The notes under the pieces are model-generated. The model worked only from the letters and a program-made list of their open reading frames with translations, made no database searches and was not told where the DNA came from. A program made the position numbers and the translations under genes. Below, one piece after another: positions 45,712-47,807 of a DNA stretch of 47,807 nt. Source of the DNA: Mucilaginibacter sp. (lineage in GTDB: Bacteria > Bacteroidota > Bacteroidia > Sphingobacteriales > Sphingobacteriaceae); the NCBI GenBank assembly GCA_028288125.1, contig JAQBOH010000003.1:1-47807 (forward strand). The letters run 5' to 3'. Numbering within the stretch: position 1 is the stretch's first letter; each line of letters begins with the position of its first letter.

Positions 45712-47807
45712 ATGATAAAAAATTATCTAAAGATCGCATGGCGCAATGTGGTAAGCAATAAGGTTTACAGCGCAATCAACATTTTGGGCCTGGCGGCCGG
45801 TATGGCTGTGGCTTTGATTATTGCTTTATGGGTATTTAATGAATACTCGTATGATAAATTTCTGCCGAATTATAAGCAGTTATACCAGATTGAGTTGAAT
45901 TTTAGCAGTCAGCATGACGGTGAGCATACGCAAACACCTTTAGCTCTTCCGTTGGTCGATGTGCTTCGAAAGGAAATTCCGGGTATCCGATATGTTGCTG
46001 AAGCGGATTTTATTGGCTGGATGAACCACAACCTTTTGGTTGGGAATAAAAAACTATACCTCGGTGGCGGGGCAACGCATTCCGATTTTTTTAAGATATT
46101 TCAATATCCTTTTGTTAAAGGGAATGCGAGATCAGCCTTAACTGAGACATATTCTATCGTGCTCACCGAATCAACTGCTAAAGCACTATTTGGAAATGCT
46201 GACCCGATGAATAAATTCATACGTATTGATAATAACCAAACACTGAAAGTTACAGGCGTTCTGAAAGACATCCCTAAAAATGCCACCTTACAATTCGGTT
46301 ACCTGACGCCTTTCAGCTTTAAGGAACTTACGGAAGACTGGATGAAGGGCGCACGTACGATGTGGACAAATAATTCGTTTACCGCCTATGTTGAGCTGCA
46401 GCCGGGAGTGACCAAGGAACAAATAGCGCCTAAAATTATCAATATCGTTTACCAGAAAAGCCCGCAAATGCGTGCGGGGCATCCGAAAGTGATCCTGCAC
46501 GCCGTAAAGGACTGGCACCTGTATTCTGAATTTAAAAACGGGAAGGAGGCAGGGGGATTTATTGACTATGTGAAGATGTTCAGCATCATTGGTATATTGG
46601 TGCTTATCATTGCCTGTATCAACTTTATGAACCTGTCGACCGCGCGCTCCGAAAAACGGGCGAGGGAAGTTGGTGTAAGAAAAGCCATCGGCTCACAGCG
46701 TAAGGACCTTATATTTCAATTCTTAACCGAATCGATCCTGATCACAATTATTGCCTTTTTATTTTCGATCATTTTTACACAACTGGCATTACCATATTTC
46801 AATACGCTTATCGGAAGTGCTATAACCATTCCATATGCGAACCCTTTGTTTTGGATCATCATGATCCTTTATATTGTGGCTACAGGGCTGTTAGCAGGGA
46901 GCCGTCCGGCTTTTTACCTTTCATCATTCAATCCTGTAAAAGTTTTAAAGGGGGCCGTCCAGGTTGGCAAAGCAGCGGCATTGCCAAGAAAAATATTAGT
47001 TGTGCTTCAGTTTAGCTGTTCAATCGCATTAATAATCAGCACCGTAATTGTTTACCAGCAAATACAGCACGCTAAGGACAGGCCGACAGGCTATAGTGCT
47101 AACAGGCTGATGATGACTGATATGAGCGGCGACCTGAGAACACATTACGATGCGTTGAAAAATGATCTTTTGGCTTCAGGAATAGTTGAGAATGTAGCGG
47201 CCGCGTCAAGCCCGGTAACTCAAATTTACAGTCACCTGTCGCTTGATAAATGGCCGGGCAAAGCCACCGGCGAGGAATCGGTGAATATTGGCGGGATATG
47301 GGTATCTGACAGCTATTTTAAAACAATGGGAATGACCATGAAAGAGGGCCACGATTTTTCGACCAACATGAAGGCAGATTCCTTGAATGTTATTCTCAAC
47401 GAGGCCGCTATCAAACGTATCGGGTTAAAAAACCCGGTAAACCAGCTAATAACATGGAATGGCAATAACAAGCCGGTCCGGATAATCGGCGTGGTGAAAG
47501 ATGCGCTAATGGAATCGCCCTTTACGCCCGTTGCCCCGGCAATTTTTGCCCATGCACCCGGCGGCAACAGTATTATGTACCGTTTAAGGCCAAATGTGGG
47601 TACGCATGATGCCATTGTAAAACTTACTAAAATATTTGATACCTATAATCCCGCGTATCCATATAGCTATCAGTTTGTTGACGAGGAATATAATTCCAAG
47701 TTTCACCTGGAAGCGCTTGTTGGTAAACTTGCAGGCGTTTTTGCGGGGTTAGCCATTTTTATCTCCTGCCTCGGTTTGTTTGGTTTGGAGGCATACGTTG
47801 CTGAGCA
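45712..47807 (+). CDS. P12: FtsX/MacB-type ABC permease (3' end beyond window)
   Basis: An ATG at 45712 opens a frame of at least 698 codons that runs off the right edge. It begins MIKNYLKIAWRNVVSNKVYS, with a first helix LGLAAGMAVALIIALWVFNE that groups it with P2 and P11. The first FtsX motif is EVGVRKAIGSQ (~317). The visible end is CLGLFGLEAYVAE, with glutamate where the others have alanine or serine, so the second coupling motif and last two helices (about 90 residues) are missing only because of the window edge. It starts 104 bp after P11, probably in the same operon. Confidence 0.92.
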   Translation, partial: MIKNYLKIAWRNVVSNKVYSAINILGLAAGMAVALIIALWVFNEYSYDKFLPNYKQLYQIELNFSSQHDGEHTQTPLALPLVDVLRKEIPGIRYVAEADFIGWMNHNLLVGNKKLYLGGGATHSDFFKIFQYPFVKGNARSALTETYSIVLTESTAKALFGNADPMNKFIRIDNNQTLKVTGVLKDIPKNATLQFGYLTPFSFKELTEDWMKGARTMWTNNSFTAYVELQPGVTKEQIAPKIINIVYQKSPQMRAGHPKVILHAVKDWHLYSEFKNGKEAGGFIDYVKMFSIIGILVLIIACINFMNLSTARSEKRAREVGVRKAIGSQRKDLIFQFLTESILITIIAFLFSIIFTQLALPYFNTLIGSAITIPYANPLFWIIMILYIVATGLLAGSRPAFYLSSFNPVKVLKGAVQVGKAAALPRKILVVLQFSCSIALIISTVIVYQQIQHAKDRPTGYSANRLMMTDMSGDLRTHYDALKNDLLASGIVENVAAASSPVTQIYSHLSLDKWPGKATGEESVNIGGIWVSDSYFKTMGMTMKEGHDFSTNMKADSLNVILNEAAIKRIGLKNPVNQLITWNGNNKPVRIIGVVKDALMESPFTPVAPAIFAHAPGGNSIMYRLRPNVGTHDAIVKLTKIFDTYNPAYPYSYQFVDEEYNSKFHLEALVGKLAGVFAGLAIFISCLGLFGLEAYVAE

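Overview
The window looks like chromosome of a Bacteroidetes bacterium, most likely in the Sphingobacteriaceae (Mucilaginibacter or Pedobacter-like). This rests on gene content and style: a serine palmitoyltransferase/ceramide/inositol lipid cluster, ~800-residue FtsX-type permeases ending in NPVxSLRSE, a TAnnTTTG-type promoter, near-absence of Shine-Dalgarno sites, and AT-rich short-period intergenic repeats. The genus call is an inference; no rRNA or other marker is present.

Layout. (1) 1-3707, minus strand: an overlapping operon for sphingolipid synthesis, in transcription order serine palmitoyltransferase, a GNAT-fold acyltransferase, an NAD-dependent epimerase/reductase and myo-inositol-1-phosphate synthase (cut by the window edge). 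(2) 4049-9755, plus strand: a tripartite RND efflux operon (TolC-type outer membrane protein, lipoprotein adaptor, HAE1-type pump) closed by a strong terminator. (3) 10065-10601: a small outer-membrane beta-barrel protein. (4) 11027-13736, minus strand: an NtrC-class response regulator and its histidine kinase. (5) 14166 to the right edge, plus strand: one membrane-fusion adaptor, one MacB/LolD-type ATPase and twelve paralogous ~800-residue FtsX/MacB-type permeases (P1-P12, the last cut by the edge), interrupted once by a secreted protein built of TSGGS repeats.

The main discovery is regulatory. Three places in the array, and only these among its intergenic gaps, carry the same composite element: two 17-bp TGT-N11-ACA-like sites exactly 22 bp apart, followed 91, 91 and 93 bp later by a core reading TGGYATRTMTTTTW. 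They precede the adaptor gene (14015), permease P6 (30177) and permease P11 (43024). The P6 and P11 copies lie in the only two gaps over 300 bp inside the array, each just after a terminator-like hairpin. I infer that the divergent NtrC-class regulator binds these sites and drives three operons (adaptor-ATPase-P1 to P5-TSGGS protein; P6 to P10; P11 onwards) from sigma54-like promoters, so that one two-component system controls a set of twelve permeases that may share one ATPase.

Intergenic DNA here is full of degenerate 7-, 8- and 9-bp tandem repeats. Some form inverted pairs resembling terminators. Others end 8 to 12 nt before permease start codons, suggesting a role in translation initiation or a record of how the array was duplicated. 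No tRNA, rRNA, CRISPR array, insertion sequence or phage gene was recognised.
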